Notes: generated by a model not told the origin, from the letters alone. 64,000 nt of DNA from Burkholderia sp. Leaf177 (GCF_001424345.1 NZ_LMPF01000021.1:408635-472634), one strand, 5' to 3'; numbered from the stretch's first letter, positions 7,952 through 17,430 are shown. A program made the numbers and translations.

Positions 7952-10323
7952 CGCATGTCTCCTATCTTGCTCAGGCAAGTCAGTGGTCCGATAGTCGGCA
8001 ACGAACCATCGTCGGGACGGTTGTAGGCGAACGTCACGCGGCAATGCAATGTGCCGCTATCGACCACGAGATGGTTGTCTTTTTGCAAGCCCTCTATGAA
8101 CGTCAGCCCGTCATATCCAACAATGGTTTCCTTGCCGCTTTCCTCATGCCGCACGGTCGCGCCCGGCGGCAGCACTTTGCCGTCCAGCCCCTGCAGAATT
8201 ACCGACGCCGCGCTGTATCGCGTCACGCCAAAATGCGCGAGCACGCCGGATTGCGCTTGCGGCACGAGGTTCAGCGTGGTCGTGGCAATGCGCGCGTCGG
8301 CGGGAAGCTTCATGCCGTCGATGCCAACGCGGTTGTCCTGATACGAGTTCAGGTCGGGCACGAGCAAATGGCCCGCGCGATCCGTCACGCCGATCAGGCG
8401 GTTTTCATGCAGCACGGGGATCCCGGCGATGCCGTCCGTGGACACTAGCGCGAAGCCATCGTAGATCCGGCGCGAGGGTTTCACGGCGCCGTCCATGAGC
8501 ACCACGGTTCCCGAGAGATCGAGCGACCCTGTCGTGCGCCCGGAAATCTGCTGCGCGAGCGCGGTCACCTCGCCGCCCGTGCCGAGGTACTGCACCTGAG
8601 CCTGCCGATACGGCGACGCGCCCGCGTTCCCCGACTGCACGCCCCATCCCCAGCCGCCATCGTAGTTCGGTGGACGGCTTGCGTTGACGTTGTAGTTCGA
8701 CTGCCCGTTCTGCCGTCCGACAGTCGTGTTCACCGACGTGTTGTTGCCGAGCCCGAAGCTCACGCTGAGAAATGCGCCGCGCGAATCGCGCTGCCTGAAA
8801 TCCTGGTAAGCGCTGACGTTCACCGAAGCAAGATTGCCCACGTTCAGCGTGTACGCCACCGACCCGATCTGCGACGGCTGCGCCTGTGGATATTTGAAGC
8901 CTATGTAACTTACCGAAAACGTTTGCGTGCTGAAGAAAGGAATGGCCACGGTTACGCGATCGGTCGCGGTGGGCACGGGCGTGCCGTCTCGCGCGGCCAG
9001 ATCGCCATAGTTGCCGAAGGCGCGGATGCTTTGTGCATCGATGGAAAAATGCGGTTCGATCAGTTCATAGCCAAGGCTCGCCTGCGAGCCCGCAAGACGC
9101 CCCGTGCTCGCCGAGAGCGACCCGTTGAGCACGCCCGCCATTCCCATGCGCACGAGAGCGCCGGCGCCTGCGTTATACACGCCGCTGGTGGCTTCGGTAT
9201 GCGCTTCGAGCGTGAGATAGTCGTTCAGGCCATGTCTTGCCGAACCGCTCAGCGCCGGTTTCGGATCGTACCGAAACGAGTCGAGTCCATACGCGCGGCG
9301 CAGGAACCCGGCTTCGAACGAATAGCTCGACAAGCCGGCCGCGAGCAGACGCGTATCCACATAAAGCGGCACGGATGTCTCGATCGTGCGGCCCAACGCA
9401 TCGCGCGTGATGACAGTCGCCTGACCGCCGCCGGTAATCCCCGGCACGTTGTTCACAATGAACGGACCGCTCGGCACGTTGCCGCTGAACTGGCGCACGC
9501 TATTCACATACAGATCCACCGACGAAGGCACGACTGCGGACCCGCCGAATGCAGGCACGGGAAACGTGACGAGATCGGGACGCAACGCGAAGTTGCTGCG
9601 CCACTGGAAACCGCCGAGGCGAACCGAGCGCGACCACGCGAGCGAAGACGAGATCGTGTCGCCGATCTGCTTCGTGCTGAGGTCGACAGGGTTCGACGTG
9701 CTCCACGATGTGTCGTAGCGTGTGTATCGATGATCGTTCTTGTACAGGTATGCCACGCCGGTATTGCTGAACACGCCGGCGGGATCGAAGTAACGCTCCT
9801 CGCTCCAGATCGCGAGTTGCGCATCCGTGTTCGACTGCGCGTAGGCGTCGTAGTTGATCAGGAAGCCACGTGACGATGTCGCGGGCGGCGTTGGGGCGAG
9901 CGCGCGGGTATCGAACGTGAAGGGCTTGCGGATCGCGTCCGGCACTTGCAGCGTGACGCGCTGACGGGCGGCGTCGTAGGCGTAATGCAGCCCGTGAATG
10001 GAATCGAGCGGTACTTCGGCATCCTCTCCAATTCCGATCTTGCCAGTCGCCAGGCCGATGTTGTCGAGGTCGCGGCCACGCGCCGACAAGCGGCCGTTCA
10101 GCTCGCGAAACTGGACGATCAAGGTGGAACGCTCGCCGTTGAGCGCCACTTCGAGATACACGTCATGAGGCTGGTTCGAGCTGGCGTCGGGACGGCCCAT
10201 GGATTCTTGTAGCGGTTGCGCTTGCGCGAAGCCGCGCGTGCACTCCAGTAAAGCAAGCAGCCCCGTTGCGACAAGCGCGATGCGGAAGCTCGGTGAATGA
10301 CGTGTGGGGCGTCGTATTCTCAT
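7948..10323 (-). CDS. Fimbrial outer-membrane usher (Csu type)
   Basis: The 791-residue protein has a signal peptide (to about residue 34, RGFAQA) and then a fimbrial usher N-terminal domain (YLEVALNGE). A large beta-barrel follows with the family signatures FALRPDLVTFPVP and VDLYVNSVRQFSGNVPSGPFIV, the latter at the plug region. The C-terminus ends in CRVTFAYNRPDDGSLP. It forms the outer-membrane pore through which chaperone-bound pilin subunits are assembled. It has the size of the archaic Csu-type ushers rather than the larger Fim/Pap ushers. It lies third in the operon, overlapping the adhesin gene. Confidence 0.92.
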   Translation of the reverse strand: MRIRRPTRHSPSFRIALVATGLLALLECTRGFAQAQPLQESMGRPDASSNQPHDVYLEVALNGERSTLIVQFRELNGRLSARGRDLDNIGLATGKIGIGEDAEVPLDSIHGLHYAYDAARQRVTLQVPDAIRKPFTFDTRALAPTPPATSSRGFLINYDAYAQSNTDAQLAIWSEERYFDPAGVFSNTGVAYLYKNDHRYTRYDTSWSTSNPVDLSTKQIGDTISSSLAWSRSVRLGGFQWRSNFALRPDLVTFPVPAFGGSAVVPSSVDLYVNSVRQFSGNVPSGPFIVNNVPGITGGGQATVITRDALGRTIETSVPLYVDTRLLAAGLSSYSFEAGFLRRAYGLDSFRYDPKPALSGSARHGLNDYLTLEAHTEATSGVYNAGAGALVRMGMAGVLNGSLSASTGRLAGSQASLGYELIEPHFSIDAQSIRAFGNYGDLAARDGTPVPTATDRVTVAIPFFSTQTFSVSYIGFKYPQAQPSQIGSVAYTLNVGNLASVNVSAYQDFRQRDSRGAFLSVSFGLGNNTSVNTTVGRQNGQSNYNVNASRPPNYDGGWGWGVQSGNAGASPYRQAQVQYLGTGGEVTALAQQISGRTTGSLDLSGTVVLMDGAVKPSRRIYDGFALVSTDGIAGIPVLHENRLIGVTDRAGHLLVPDLNSYQDNRVGIDGMKLPADARIATTTLNLVPQAQSGVLAHFGVTRYSAASVILQGLDGKVLPPGATVRHEESGKETIVGYDGLTFIEGLQKDNHLVVDSGTLHCRVTFAYNRPDDGSLPTIGPLTCLSKIGDMR

Positions 10324-10400
10324 CGATTGAATTGGGACGCATCATGTCAGTTCTCGGCGTCTTTCTCGACAACAACGCAGCGATGATCCTGCTCCGCCGA

Positions 10401-11147
10401 TCAACCCGGCGGCGCGACCGTCACCACTGCCTCGAGCGGTAATGAATTGACAGCAGCCCGAATCGTCACGGCGCCTCGAAGATCGGTGTCGGCGGGAAGC
10501 GGCACCGACCACTGGCGGGCACGCCCGGCGAGCGCGTACCCGAGGAGTCCCTTGTTGATCTCGTGGACCTTGCCGGCGCTGTCCACCAGTTGCACCGCCG
10601 CGATCTGCGCACGCCTCGCGCCCGTGTTGTCCACGCGCAGGACCCAGCCCTTCGGATCGCGCGCGAGATGCCACGACAGCACCGGCATGGCCGCCTTGCC
10701 CGCAGGCTCGACAAACACCGGCACGGAATAGCGCAGGCGAATAGTCACGCCGTCGGCGGCAGCGGTATCGGGCGCCGGCAGTTCGTCGATCAGGATGCGA
10801 TAGCTCTGCTCGCTGCCGACCGGAGCCGACGCTGTCCGCACGAGCCGCACGAGCTGATCCGCCTGCGCGCCGATCTGGATCAGCGGCGGACTGGCGACGA
10901 GTTCCTGCGTCGGCGTGAGCGTGTCGTCCTGATTGGCCTGGTCCCAGCGAAACACGCGGACTTGCCCGTACAAGGGTTTATCGCCGGGATTACGCAACGT
11001 GATTCCCGTTGCGCTCTCGCTCGACTGCAGGTCGACCATCACGGGCGATATCTGCAGCGTGGCCGCCTGCACCGCACACGAGAAAACCGCGAACAGGACC
11101 GCGCCATAGCGCCTGATACGCGCCACGAAACCGCCGCGGGCGATCAA
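10401..11147 (-). CDS. Periplasmic fimbrial chaperone (Csu type)
   Basis: The protein is about 248 residues with a signal sequence ending near SCAVQA and then LQISPVMVDLQSSE, the usual first strand of PapD-like chaperones. The G1-strand region is VRLVRTASAPVGSEQSYRIL, with IDELPAP a common chaperone motif. It stabilises pilin subunits in the periplasm and delivers them to the usher. The start used is a TTG overlapping the TGA of the pilin gene (TTGA). A GTG at 11126 would also give a good signal peptide, so the first seven residues are uncertain. Confidence 0.9.
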   Translation of the reverse strand: MIARGGFVARIRRYGAVLFAVFSCAVQAATLQISPVMVDLQSSESATGITLRNPGDKPLYGQVRVFRWDQANQDDTLTPTQELVASPPLIQIGAQADQLVRLVRTASAPVGSEQSYRILIDELPAPDTAAADGVTIRLRYSVPVFVEPAGKAAMPVLSWHLARDPKGWVLRVDNTGARRAQIAAVQLVDSAGKVHEINKGLLGYALAGRARQWSVPLPADTDLRGAVTIRAAVNSLPLEAVVTVAPPG

Positions 11148-11668
11148 AAATAGACCGTTGCGGTGACTGTCGTCTGATAGAGGTCAGGCCTCGGCGTGGC
11201 TTGCGCGGGAACTTGTCCATACACGGAGATGGACTGCGCGGCCCCGGTGCCCGTACCGGCTACGGTGTTCGTGCCTTGCGTGTTGCCCCAGAGGGTCGTG
11301 CGGCCCGCGTCCTGATACAGCTGGAAGCCGACCGTTGTCGCGGTGTTCCCCGTGGCCGTCCCGGCAAGCAAGCGCGCCGCAACGGTCGAGCCGCTCACGT
11401 TGCCGCCGTCGAGTCCGACGTTGTACGGCGTGGTGTTCGTGCACGTGACCGCAAGGGTTGTTTGCTGATTGATCGCTGCTGCCAACACGCCGTTAGTACC
11501 GAAATTCAAGGGTGTTGCGGCGATGGTGCAATTGGCCTGCAGCGTAAGCGACACGGTGAACGTGGCGGTCGCCGTACCATTTGTATAAACGGCAGCATTT
11601 GCGACTTGCATAACCGGCGCAAAAAGCAGCGCGCCCGCAAGCAAGGAAGAAATGAATCTTCGCTTCAT
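11144..11668 (-). CDS. Spore coat U domain pilin (CsuA/B-like)
   Basis: The 174-residue secreted protein has a signal peptide ending near VANA and one SCPU domain. It shows the two hallmark cysteine regions (LQANCTIAATPLNFGT and VTCTNTTPYNVGLDG) and ends TTVTATVYF, a donor-strand-like C-terminus. This is the presumptive major pilin of a Csu-type archaic chaperone-usher pilus, which in Acinetobacter and others mediates surface attachment and biofilm formation. The ATG at 11668 is preferred because GAGAGG lies at proper spacing; a GTG three codons upstream is possible. It is the first gene of the four-gene operon. Confidence 0.88.
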   Translation of the reverse strand: MKRRFISSLLAGALLFAPVMQVANAAVYTNGTATATFTVSLTLQANCTIAATPLNFGTNGVLAAAINQQTTLAVTCTNTTPYNVGLDGGNVSGSTVAARLLAGTATGNTATTVGFQLYQDAGRTTLWGNTQGTNTVAGTGTGAAQSISVYGQVPAQATPRPDLYQTTVTATVYF

Positions 11669-11989
11669 TTTTGGCACCTCTCTCTCATTGCGCTGACTTG
11701 ATTTATATACGGCGTTGCAGCAGCGCTGAGAATCATATTACCTATCGAATTAAACAATTCCAAGTTAATTGATCAAAACGTTGTTTCGAATAACTTTATG
11801 AGGTCGGGTTAATACCGATCAAGTTGAGGGTTTGTCATTTAGATCGCCGCTAGCTGTGAGCCAGAAGCTTGCTAAGCGGTCTTTGACCAGCGTTCAATTG
11901 GCTAAGACGAACAAAAATCCAACGCGGAACCGGTGCGACTGGCGGCCGGGTTTAAAGCACTTCAAAGATCCATGCAATAGAAGATCAAT
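11669..11989. promoter_or_regulatory. Upstream region of the Csu-type operon, AT-rich, no gene
   Basis: About 320 bp without a credible gene. Base composition drops toward AT near 11700-11820, as expected for a promoter region of surface-structure genes. A TATATAAAT stretch (about 11703-11711, read on the minus strand) is a possible -10 for the pilus operon, but I cannot pair it with a convincing -35. A small plus-strand ORF at 11832 runs through the region and looks spurious. Confidence 0.4.
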
Positions 11990-12026
11990 AAAAACGCGCG
12001 GCGGCCTGAAATCCGCCGTCGCGCGC
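11990..12026 (-). terminator. Rho-independent terminator of the GDPD gene
   Basis: Read on the minus strand, a GC-rich hairpin (CGCGCGACGGCGG pairing with CCGCCGCGCG across an ATTTCAGG loop) is followed at once by TTTTTATTG. It lies about 40 bp past the stop codon of the phosphodiesterase gene. Confidence 0.8.
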
Positions 12027-12062
12027 TGTGCCACTCACTTCAAACCAACAACATTCAATTGA

Positions 12063-13469
12063 TCAGCGTCCAAGCTCCTTCAAATAGGCCGCACGTGCAG
12101 CCACGCCCGTATTTGCAAAGTCTGAAAATACGCCGTCCACTCCAAGCCTATAAAACTTCAGGTATTCCGCATTCGGGTTGCCTTGATAATCCGCTGCGAG
12201 ATACTTCTTCTCGTTGCGGAACGTAAAGATGTGGACGAACAATCCGGCCTTGTGTGCGTCGCTTATCACCGTTGTAGCCGGCTGCGTGGTCGCCGCAGTC
12301 GTCGAGCCGGAGAACGGCGTGCCATCCGGGTTCGTCGCGGGAAACGGCGTGATCTTGAGCGGCACGATCTGCGGTTTCCACGGACCGATTCCGTCGGCGT
12401 AGGTCTTGATTTCGGCGAGACCTGCAGGCGTGAGCATTGCGTCGAACCAGCGCGAATCGCCGGCAATGGTCCAGTCGAACGGTCGGCTGTCGGTGATTTC
12501 GTTGTAGATCACAGCGCCCGTCTTGTAGTCCGTATCGTAGCCGTCGATCAGTTGCACGACTTTCGTATTCAGGCCGTGACTACGCATATATTTCAGGCTG
12601 CCCGGCTCGAAGCTCTGCACGAACACCGCAGCGGTTTTCGTATTCAGGCCGTTGTCGTTGAGAATCTTGATCAACGCGTCTTCCAGCGGATGGCCGCCAG
12701 GCGCGCCGCAACCATTCGCGATCGCCTGTGCGTTGTTCCATGTCGGGTTCTTGGTCTCTGGATAAACGGAGATCGGCCGGCCGGTCGACGCACTCTTCGC
12801 CTTGGCAATATCGATGATCTGCTGGAATGTCAGCACCGGATATTTGCCATTGAATTCAGCCGGACGCTCGCTGGCTGCATCGTAGGTCGTGCCGCCGATC
12901 AGCGTGGTCAATTCCTGCGCGGTGAAGTCGGTCACGGACCAGTCGTTGGTGTGATCTTCACCATCCACGATCAAAGACTTCAACACCGACTTCGGATCGG
13001 CGGGATTCGTCAGATCGGTGAGGTATTGCGAAGGACCCGTTGCGGGTGTAGTCACCCATTTTACGTTGACCATTACGCCCGGAACAACACGTTTGCGCGC
13101 CGCCACCGACGCGTTGGTCTTTGCAACATCGGCGATATTGGTGTTATCCGAAAGCCAGGGATTGTGACGTGCCACCAGCACGCAATCCTTCGACAGATGC
13201 AAGTCTTCTTCAAGCGCATCGGCTCCGCTATCGGCGGCGAGTTCGTAGGACGGCTGTGTTTCTTCGGGGCGCAATCCTGGCAATCCGCGATGCCCGATCA
13301 CCATCGGCTGCTTCCCATCGAGCGTGGAAAAAGCGGCGACGGACGGCGGGTTTGCGTTGTCGTCGTTGCCATTGCAACCAGCAAGCACGCTTACGCCGAT
13401 GAGCACCATCGCTACCGCGATACCTCTAAGCGGGAAAGGCAGGCACTTATGCTTTCGTTCGTATTTCAT
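12063..13469 (-). CDS. Glycerophosphodiester phosphodiesterase, lipoprotein
   Basis: The 468-residue protein has a lipobox LAGC (residues 29-32, acylated Cys32), so it is probably membrane-anchored in the cell envelope. Catalytic motifs of the GDPD TIM barrel are visible: IGHRG (H60, R61), RPEET (E69/E70), LEEDLH (E87-D89) and RHNPW (H102). The family cleaves glycerophosphodiesters from phospholipid turnover into glycerol-3-phosphate and an alcohol. The barrel carries long insertions and the protein ends normally (DGVFSDFANTGVAAR). It stands alone with its own terminator; an inverted repeat lies just upstream of its start. Confidence 0.9.
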   Translation of the reverse strand: MKYERKHKCLPFPLRGIAVAMVLIGVSVLAGCNGNDDNANPPSVAAFSTLDGKQPMVIGHRGLPGLRPEETQPSYELAADSGADALEEDLHLSKDCVLVARHNPWLSDNTNIADVAKTNASVAARKRVVPGVMVNVKWVTTPATGPSQYLTDLTNPADPKSVLKSLIVDGEDHTNDWSVTDFTAQELTTLIGGTTYDAASERPAEFNGKYPVLTFQQIIDIAKAKSASTGRPISVYPETKNPTWNNAQAIANGCGAPGGHPLEDALIKILNDNGLNTKTAAVFVQSFEPGSLKYMRSHGLNTKVVQLIDGYDTDYKTGAVIYNEITDSRPFDWTIAGDSRWFDAMLTPAGLAEIKTYADGIGPWKPQIVPLKITPFPATNPDGTPFSGSTTAATTQPATTVISDAHKAGLFVHIFTFRNEKKYLAADYQGNPNAEYLKFYRLGVDGVFSDFANTGVAARAAYLKELGR

Positions 13470-13477
13470 ATAGTTTT

Positions 13478-13502
13478 CCGTAAGGTGTTTTAATTCTTAC
13501 GG
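13478..13502 (-). promoter_or_regulatory. Inverted repeat ahead of the GDPD start codon
   Basis: CCGTAAG and CTTACGG are perfect 7-bp arms separated by 11 bp, starting 9 bp upstream of the GDPD ATG. The proximal arm overlaps the likely ribosome-binding region, so it could be an operator or a translation-affecting hairpin. The regulator is not known. Confidence 0.4.
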
Positions 13503-13674
13503 ATTATTGCCAGCGGTCGGTGACGCGGATGTGACTTCTATTCCGAAGTCCCGCTGGTCAAGCTGCCTGGACGTCCAGATCAACAAGTACGAACGTAAGG
13601 TCCAGGTGCAATCGAGCATCTCAAGCCAGTGCAATTTGTATGTAGATTGATACTCATGGAAGGCCATTCTTAGC

Positions 13675-14127
13675 TTAATCAGCCACTTCCTCCGCGCACT
13701 GAGCCGCGACCAGTTTCGCGAGCATCGAATGCATTGCCTTGCGTTCGACTGGAAGCAGCGCCCCGAGAATCTCGTCGTTTTGCGCCTGTGCGATGGCTGC
13801 CGCGCGTGTGTACGTTTTCTTGCCCTTTGAGGTCAGCGTCACGACAACACCGCGCCCGTCAGATGCGTTCGATGTCTTTTCCACCAACCCCTTTTTTTCG
13901 AGAATGTCCGTGGCGCGGCTTGCCTGGCTGCGATCCAGATTGGACGCTCGGCCCAGGTCCGATACCGACAGCGCACCGAATGAACCGACGCTCAGCAAGA
14001 CGCGCGCTTCAGTCAACGTCAGCGCTATTCCATCGCTAAATGCTTCGTTCATGGCTTTATCGGTTTGTTTCTTCAGCACGTGCAGCCGGTAAGTAAACAG
14101 GCTTTGAATCATGGGCGTACCGTTCAT
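13675..14127 (-). CDS. MarR-family transcriptional regulator
   Basis: The 150-residue protein has a winged helix-turn-helix core (LTLTEARVLLSVGSFGALSVSDLGRASNLDRSQ region, residues about 35-70) and the usual DGRGVVVTLTSKG wing near residues 90-103. I chose the ATG at 14127, preceded by AGAGGAGAG, over an upstream in-frame start at 14193. It is divergent from the ketopantoate-reductase-like gene, with a 143-bp gap carrying a promoter-like element with an inverted repeat. It probably controls itself and that gene. Confidence 0.88.
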   Translation of the reverse strand: MNGTPMIQSLFTYRLHVLKKQTDKAMNEAFSDGIALTLTEARVLLSVGSFGALSVSDLGRASNLDRSQASRATDILEKKGLVEKTSNASDGRGVVVTLTSKGKKTYTRAAAIAQAQNDEILGALLPVERKAMHSMLAKLVAAQCAEEVAD

Positions 14128-14175
14128 TTCTCTCCTCTGGCGTTTGTCTTTAGACGAAAGCGCACCGCATTGAAT

Positions 14176-14205
14176 TTGACGATGCTTGCGCACGCATCAA
14201 TTAAT
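14176..14205 (+). promoter_or_regulatory. Putative promoter with inverted repeat in the spacer
   Basis: TTGACG (14176-14181) and ATTAAT (14200-14205) are 18 bp apart and face the reductase gene. GATGC (14181-14185) and GCATC (14194-14198) form an inverted repeat lying across that spacer. This is a plausible site for the adjacent divergent MarR protein. The match is modest and untested. Confidence 0.4.
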
Positions 14206-14270
14206 AGATAGCATCAGCTTAGCTCAATCCCGGGGCCTTCGGGATAGGAATCGCTTTCGGAGACACAGTC

Positions 14271-15263
14271 TTGAACACGCAAGATACAAAGATCACGGTG
14301 GTTGGTGGCGGCGCAATTGGCGGCGTTATTGCCGCGCGACTTGCGCGCGCTGGCGTGGCAGTCGGCTTGCTTGCGCGGGGCGCGCATCTCGACGCTATCA
14401 AACGAAATGGCCTTGCAGTGATCGAGGGCGAAGATCGTTATGTTGTCAATGTCGATGCAACCGACCAGCCCGCAGCTTTGGGCGTGCAGGACCTGCTTTT
14501 CATCTGCCTGAAAGGACCTGCGTTGACCGCGGCGGCGACTTCGCTAAAGCCGCTTGTCGGACCCGGCACGCACATTGTGTCGGTGATGAATGGCGTTCCC
14601 TGGTGGTATCTGAATGAGTTCGGCGGCGCGCTTGCAGGGCAGCGGCTCGAGTCTGTCGATCCCGCAGGCGTGGTATCAGAAGCGCTGCCTCAGTCGCAAG
14701 CGTCGGGATGCGTCGTGCATATCTCATCGGCGATTGCAGAACCCGGCGTGATCAAGAAAGGCTACGGCAATGAACTCATTATCGGGCCGGGATCTGCGCA
14801 AACGGCCGAGCGTGCGACTCGTGCCATTGAACTGCTGCGGCGCGCCCAGTTCGATGTAGTTGCATCCGACAACATTCGTCGCGACATCTGGGTGAAGCTG
14901 TGGGGCAACATGACCATGAACCCGATCAGCGCCCTCACGCGGTCCACCGGCGACATGATCCTGGACGATCCGCTCACCCGGAGTCTGGTTGTATCGGTCA
15001 TGGAAGAAGCGCGGCGCATTGGCAAGGAGATTGGCATTGAACTGACCATGACCACCGACGCCCGCAACGCAATGACGCGCAAGCTCGGTGCGTTCAAGAC
15101 ATCGATGCTTCAAGATGTCGAAGCCGGCCGTCAACTGGAGATCGACGCAATCCTTGGCGCGCCTTACGAGATCGGATTGAAGGCAGGCATTCCAGCGCCG
15201 TTTATCAGCGTGCTGTACGGACTCGCGGGGCAATTAAATGCGAACCTGATCAAGCGAGCATAA
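14271..15263 (+). CDS. Ketopantoate reductase-like oxidoreductase (ApbA/PanE family)
   Basis: The 330-residue protein starts at a TTG preceded by GGAG. The N-terminal Rossmann motif is VVGGGAIGGVIAARLARAG. The family lysine region is WVKLWGNMTMNPISALT, and the C-terminal domain carries SMLQDVEAGRQLEIDAILGAP with the conserved glutamate. PanE reduces 2-dehydropantoate to pantoate with NADPH. Burkholderiales carry several paralogues that act on other 2-oxo acids, so a catabolic role under the divergent MarR is as likely as pantothenate synthesis. Confidence 0.85.
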   Translation: MNTQDTKITVVGGGAIGGVIAARLARAGVAVGLLARGAHLDAIKRNGLAVIEGEDRYVVNVDATDQPAALGVQDLLFICLKGPALTAAATSLKPLVGPGTHIVSVMNGVPWWYLNEFGGALAGQRLESVDPAGVVSEALPQSQASGCVVHISSAIAEPGVIKKGYGNELIIGPGSAQTAERATRAIELLRRAQFDVVASDNIRRDIWVKLWGNMTMNPISALTRSTGDMILDDPLTRSLVVSVMEEARRIGKEIGIELTMTTDARNAMTRKLGAFKTSMLQDVEAGRQLEIDAILGAPYEIGLKAGIPAPFISVLYGLAGQLNANLIKRA

Positions 15264-15291
15264 GCCCTTCAATCAACATCACGCGGGGCAC

Positions 15292-16704
15292 TTAGAAAAT
15301 CTTGCCCGGATTCATGATGTCGTTCGGATCGAAGACTTTTCGGATCTCTTTCATGAGACGGATTTCGAGCGGATCCTTGTAGCGGCTGAAATACTCGCGC
15401 TTGAGTTGTCCAATGCCATGCTCCGCGCTGATACTGCCGCCATAACGCGCAACTTCGTCGAGCACTTCGGCGGTCAGACCTTCGCCATGTTGCGCAAAAT
15501 AATCGCGAGGTGCGCCGGTCGGACGCGAAAGGTTGTAGTGCAGGTTGCCATCGCCGAAATGGCCGAAAACGATCAGACGCACGCCTTCGCGATGTTTGGC
15601 AACGCGCTCGCCCGCGGTTTCGAGGAACGCCGGAATCGACTCGATCGGCAACGACACATCATGTTTCAGATGCGGTCCGTCAGCACGTTGGGCTTCCGAA
15701 ATTTCCTCGCGCAAACGCCACATTCCGTTCACTTGCGCAATTGATTCGGATACCGCAGCATCGATGCAAAGATCGCGTTCTAGCCCTTCGCCAATGACCG
15801 TTTCAACGAGTTCGCGCAACGCGGTTTCGCCGTCGGTATCCGCGAGTTCAATCAACACATAGGCCGGATGACGCTCGGCAAATGGCGCACGCATACCTTC
15901 GACGTGCGCGATTACCATGTCGAGACACTCCGCCGTGAAGTATTCGAACGCCTGCATGCGTGGGCCACCGCGTTCGTAAAGAAGCTCGAACAGTTCCAGC
16001 GCCTGTTGCGACGATTTCACCGCTGCCAGCACGACCACGCGCACGTCGTTACGCGGATAAAGCCGCAGGGCCGCAGCGGTGATGACGCCAAGCGTGCCTT
16101 CTGCGCCGATCATCAGTTGCTTCAGGTCGTAGCCGGTATTGTCCTTGCGCAGCGTGCGAAGTCCGTGAAAGATTTCGCCATTTGGAAGCACCGCTTCGAG
16201 CCCGAGCACCAGTTCACGCGTCATGCCATACCGCACTACGTTGACACCGCCCGCATTGGTCGAAAGATTGCCGCCCAGTTGACACGAGTCTTCGGCCGCG
16301 AGGCTGAGCGGCAACAGGCGATGCTGCTCTTCAGCTGCACGCCGCAAGTTGCCGAGAATGCATCCGGCCTCGGCGACCATGGTGTTGCCGACCATATCGA
16401 TATTGCGGATCGCATTCATGCGATCGAGGCTCAGGATCACGTTCGTGGGGCTTGCGTCGGGCGTGGCCGCGCCGCATAGACCGGTGTTGCCGCCGCGAGG
16501 CACAACGGGCACGCGAGCGTCCGAACATAACGCAAGGCACGCGGCGACTTCATCTGTTGTCGATGGACGCACGACTGCCTGCGCCTGTCCCTTGTATATG
16601 CCGCGCCAGTCCGAAAGCCACGGGGCAATTTCGTCGGCGGACGTGATTACTGCGCCGGTTCCGAGCATGTCGGCGAGACGTTGGGCAAAGGATAGTTCGG
16701 TCAT
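15292..16704 (-). CDS. FAD-linked 2-hydroxyacid oxidase/dehydrogenase (GlcD/D2HGDH type)
   Basis: The 470-residue protein has the PCMH FAD-binding fold with the PRGGNTGLCG motif near residue 70 and GGNLSTNAGG about 145. The C-terminal FAD-oxidase domain has FGHFGDGNLHYN and ends in EHGIGQLKREY and MNPGKIF, as in D-lactate, glycolate and D-2-hydroxyglutarate dehydrogenases. Members pass electrons to quinone or an electron-transfer protein. It starts at 16704, directly abutting the stop of the upstream GntR gene, so the two form one transcript. Which hydroxyacid is used is not visible. Confidence 0.88.
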   Translation of the reverse strand: MTELSFAQRLADMLGTGAVITSADEIAPWLSDWRGIYKGQAQAVVRPSTTDEVAACLALCSDARVPVVPRGGNTGLCGAATPDASPTNVILSLDRMNAIRNIDMVGNTMVAEAGCILGNLRRAAEEQHRLLPLSLAAEDSCQLGGNLSTNAGGVNVVRYGMTRELVLGLEAVLPNGEIFHGLRTLRKDNTGYDLKQLMIGAEGTLGVITAAALRLYPRNDVRVVVLAAVKSSQQALELFELLYERGGPRMQAFEYFTAECLDMVIAHVEGMRAPFAERHPAYVLIELADTDGETALRELVETVIGEGLERDLCIDAAVSESIAQVNGMWRLREEISEAQRADGPHLKHDVSLPIESIPAFLETAGERVAKHREGVRLIVFGHFGDGNLHYNLSRPTGAPRDYFAQHGEGLTAEVLDEVARYGGSISAEHGIGQLKREYFSRYKDPLEIRLMKEIRKVFDPNDIMNPGKIF

Positions 16705-17430
16705 CTATGTATTGGCGAAGGGTGAGGTTGGGGCATCGTTCGGCAAGTCGAGGCCCAGCCGTGCCGCCGCGTTTTGCAAATGCGACGTCGCCGCCGAGCG
16801 CGCAGCGAACGCGTCGCCAGCGCGGATTGCATCGAAGATACGGACATGTTCCCGATGCACTTCGTCCGGCAGCCGCTCGCGCGCAAGCGAATGCGTACGC
16901 GCCGTTTGCACCGCCTGGCGGATCTGCAGATTCAGATACTGCAGCAACTCGACGTAGTAGCGGTTATGCGTGGCATGCGCGATCGCCACATGAAATGCGA
17001 TGTCCAGCTCCACAGCAGTTTCGGGCGTGTAGAGGTTATCGGCGAGGGATTTCAGAATGCTTTCCAGCGCTTCGATGTCCGCCGTGGTGCGACGCGCAGC
17101 AGCAAGCGCCGCGGACGCGCCTTCGAGATCAAGACGAAGTTCGTAGACAGCACTCAAGTCCGCACGATCAGTGCCGATTGCTTGCGGAACCTGGAAGCCG
17201 CCGCTTTGCGTGCGCGCCGTGACCGTACAGCCGGCGCCCTGGCGGCTGTCGATAAGACCATGCGTACGCAGACGTTCCGTGACTTCCCGGATCACCGACT
17301 GGCTTACGCCGAAGCGGCTCGCAAGATCCTTGCCGGACGGAAGTTTTGTTCCGACCGGATAAACACCGTCTCCAATATCGCGCGTCAATTGCTGCGCAAC
17401 CTGGTGCGTCAGGGTGAGAGCCTTGGTCAA
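16705..17430 (-). CDS. GntR-family regulator, FadR/FCD subfamily
   Basis: The 241-residue protein has an N-terminal winged helix (LPSGKDLASRFGVSQSVIREVTERLRTHGLIDSRQGAG, residues 29-66) and a C-terminal all-helical FCD domain. Histidines such as those in DIAFHVAIAHATHN and DEVHREHVRIFDAI would bind metal and a carboxylate effector. It starts at a TTG and ends exactly where the FAD oxidase gene begins. A hydroxyacid such as lactate is a natural inducer, as for LldR-type regulators, but this is inference from context. Confidence 0.87.
   Translation of the reverse strand: MTKALTLTHQVAQQLTRDIGDGVYPVGTKLPSGKDLASRFGVSQSVIREVTERLRTHGLIDSRQGAGCTVTARTQSGGFQVPQAIGTDRADLSAVYELRLDLEGASAALAAARRTTADIEALESILKSLADNLYTPETAVELDIAFHVAIAHATHNRYYVELLQYLNLQIRQAVQTARTHSLARERLPDEVHREHVRIFDAIRAGDAFAARSAATSHLQNAAARLGLDLPNDAPTSPFANT

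Noticed and set aside
11832..12062. 76-residue ORF upstream of the GDPD terminator region
   Set aside because: Runs through the GDPD terminator and lacks a start signal or motif.
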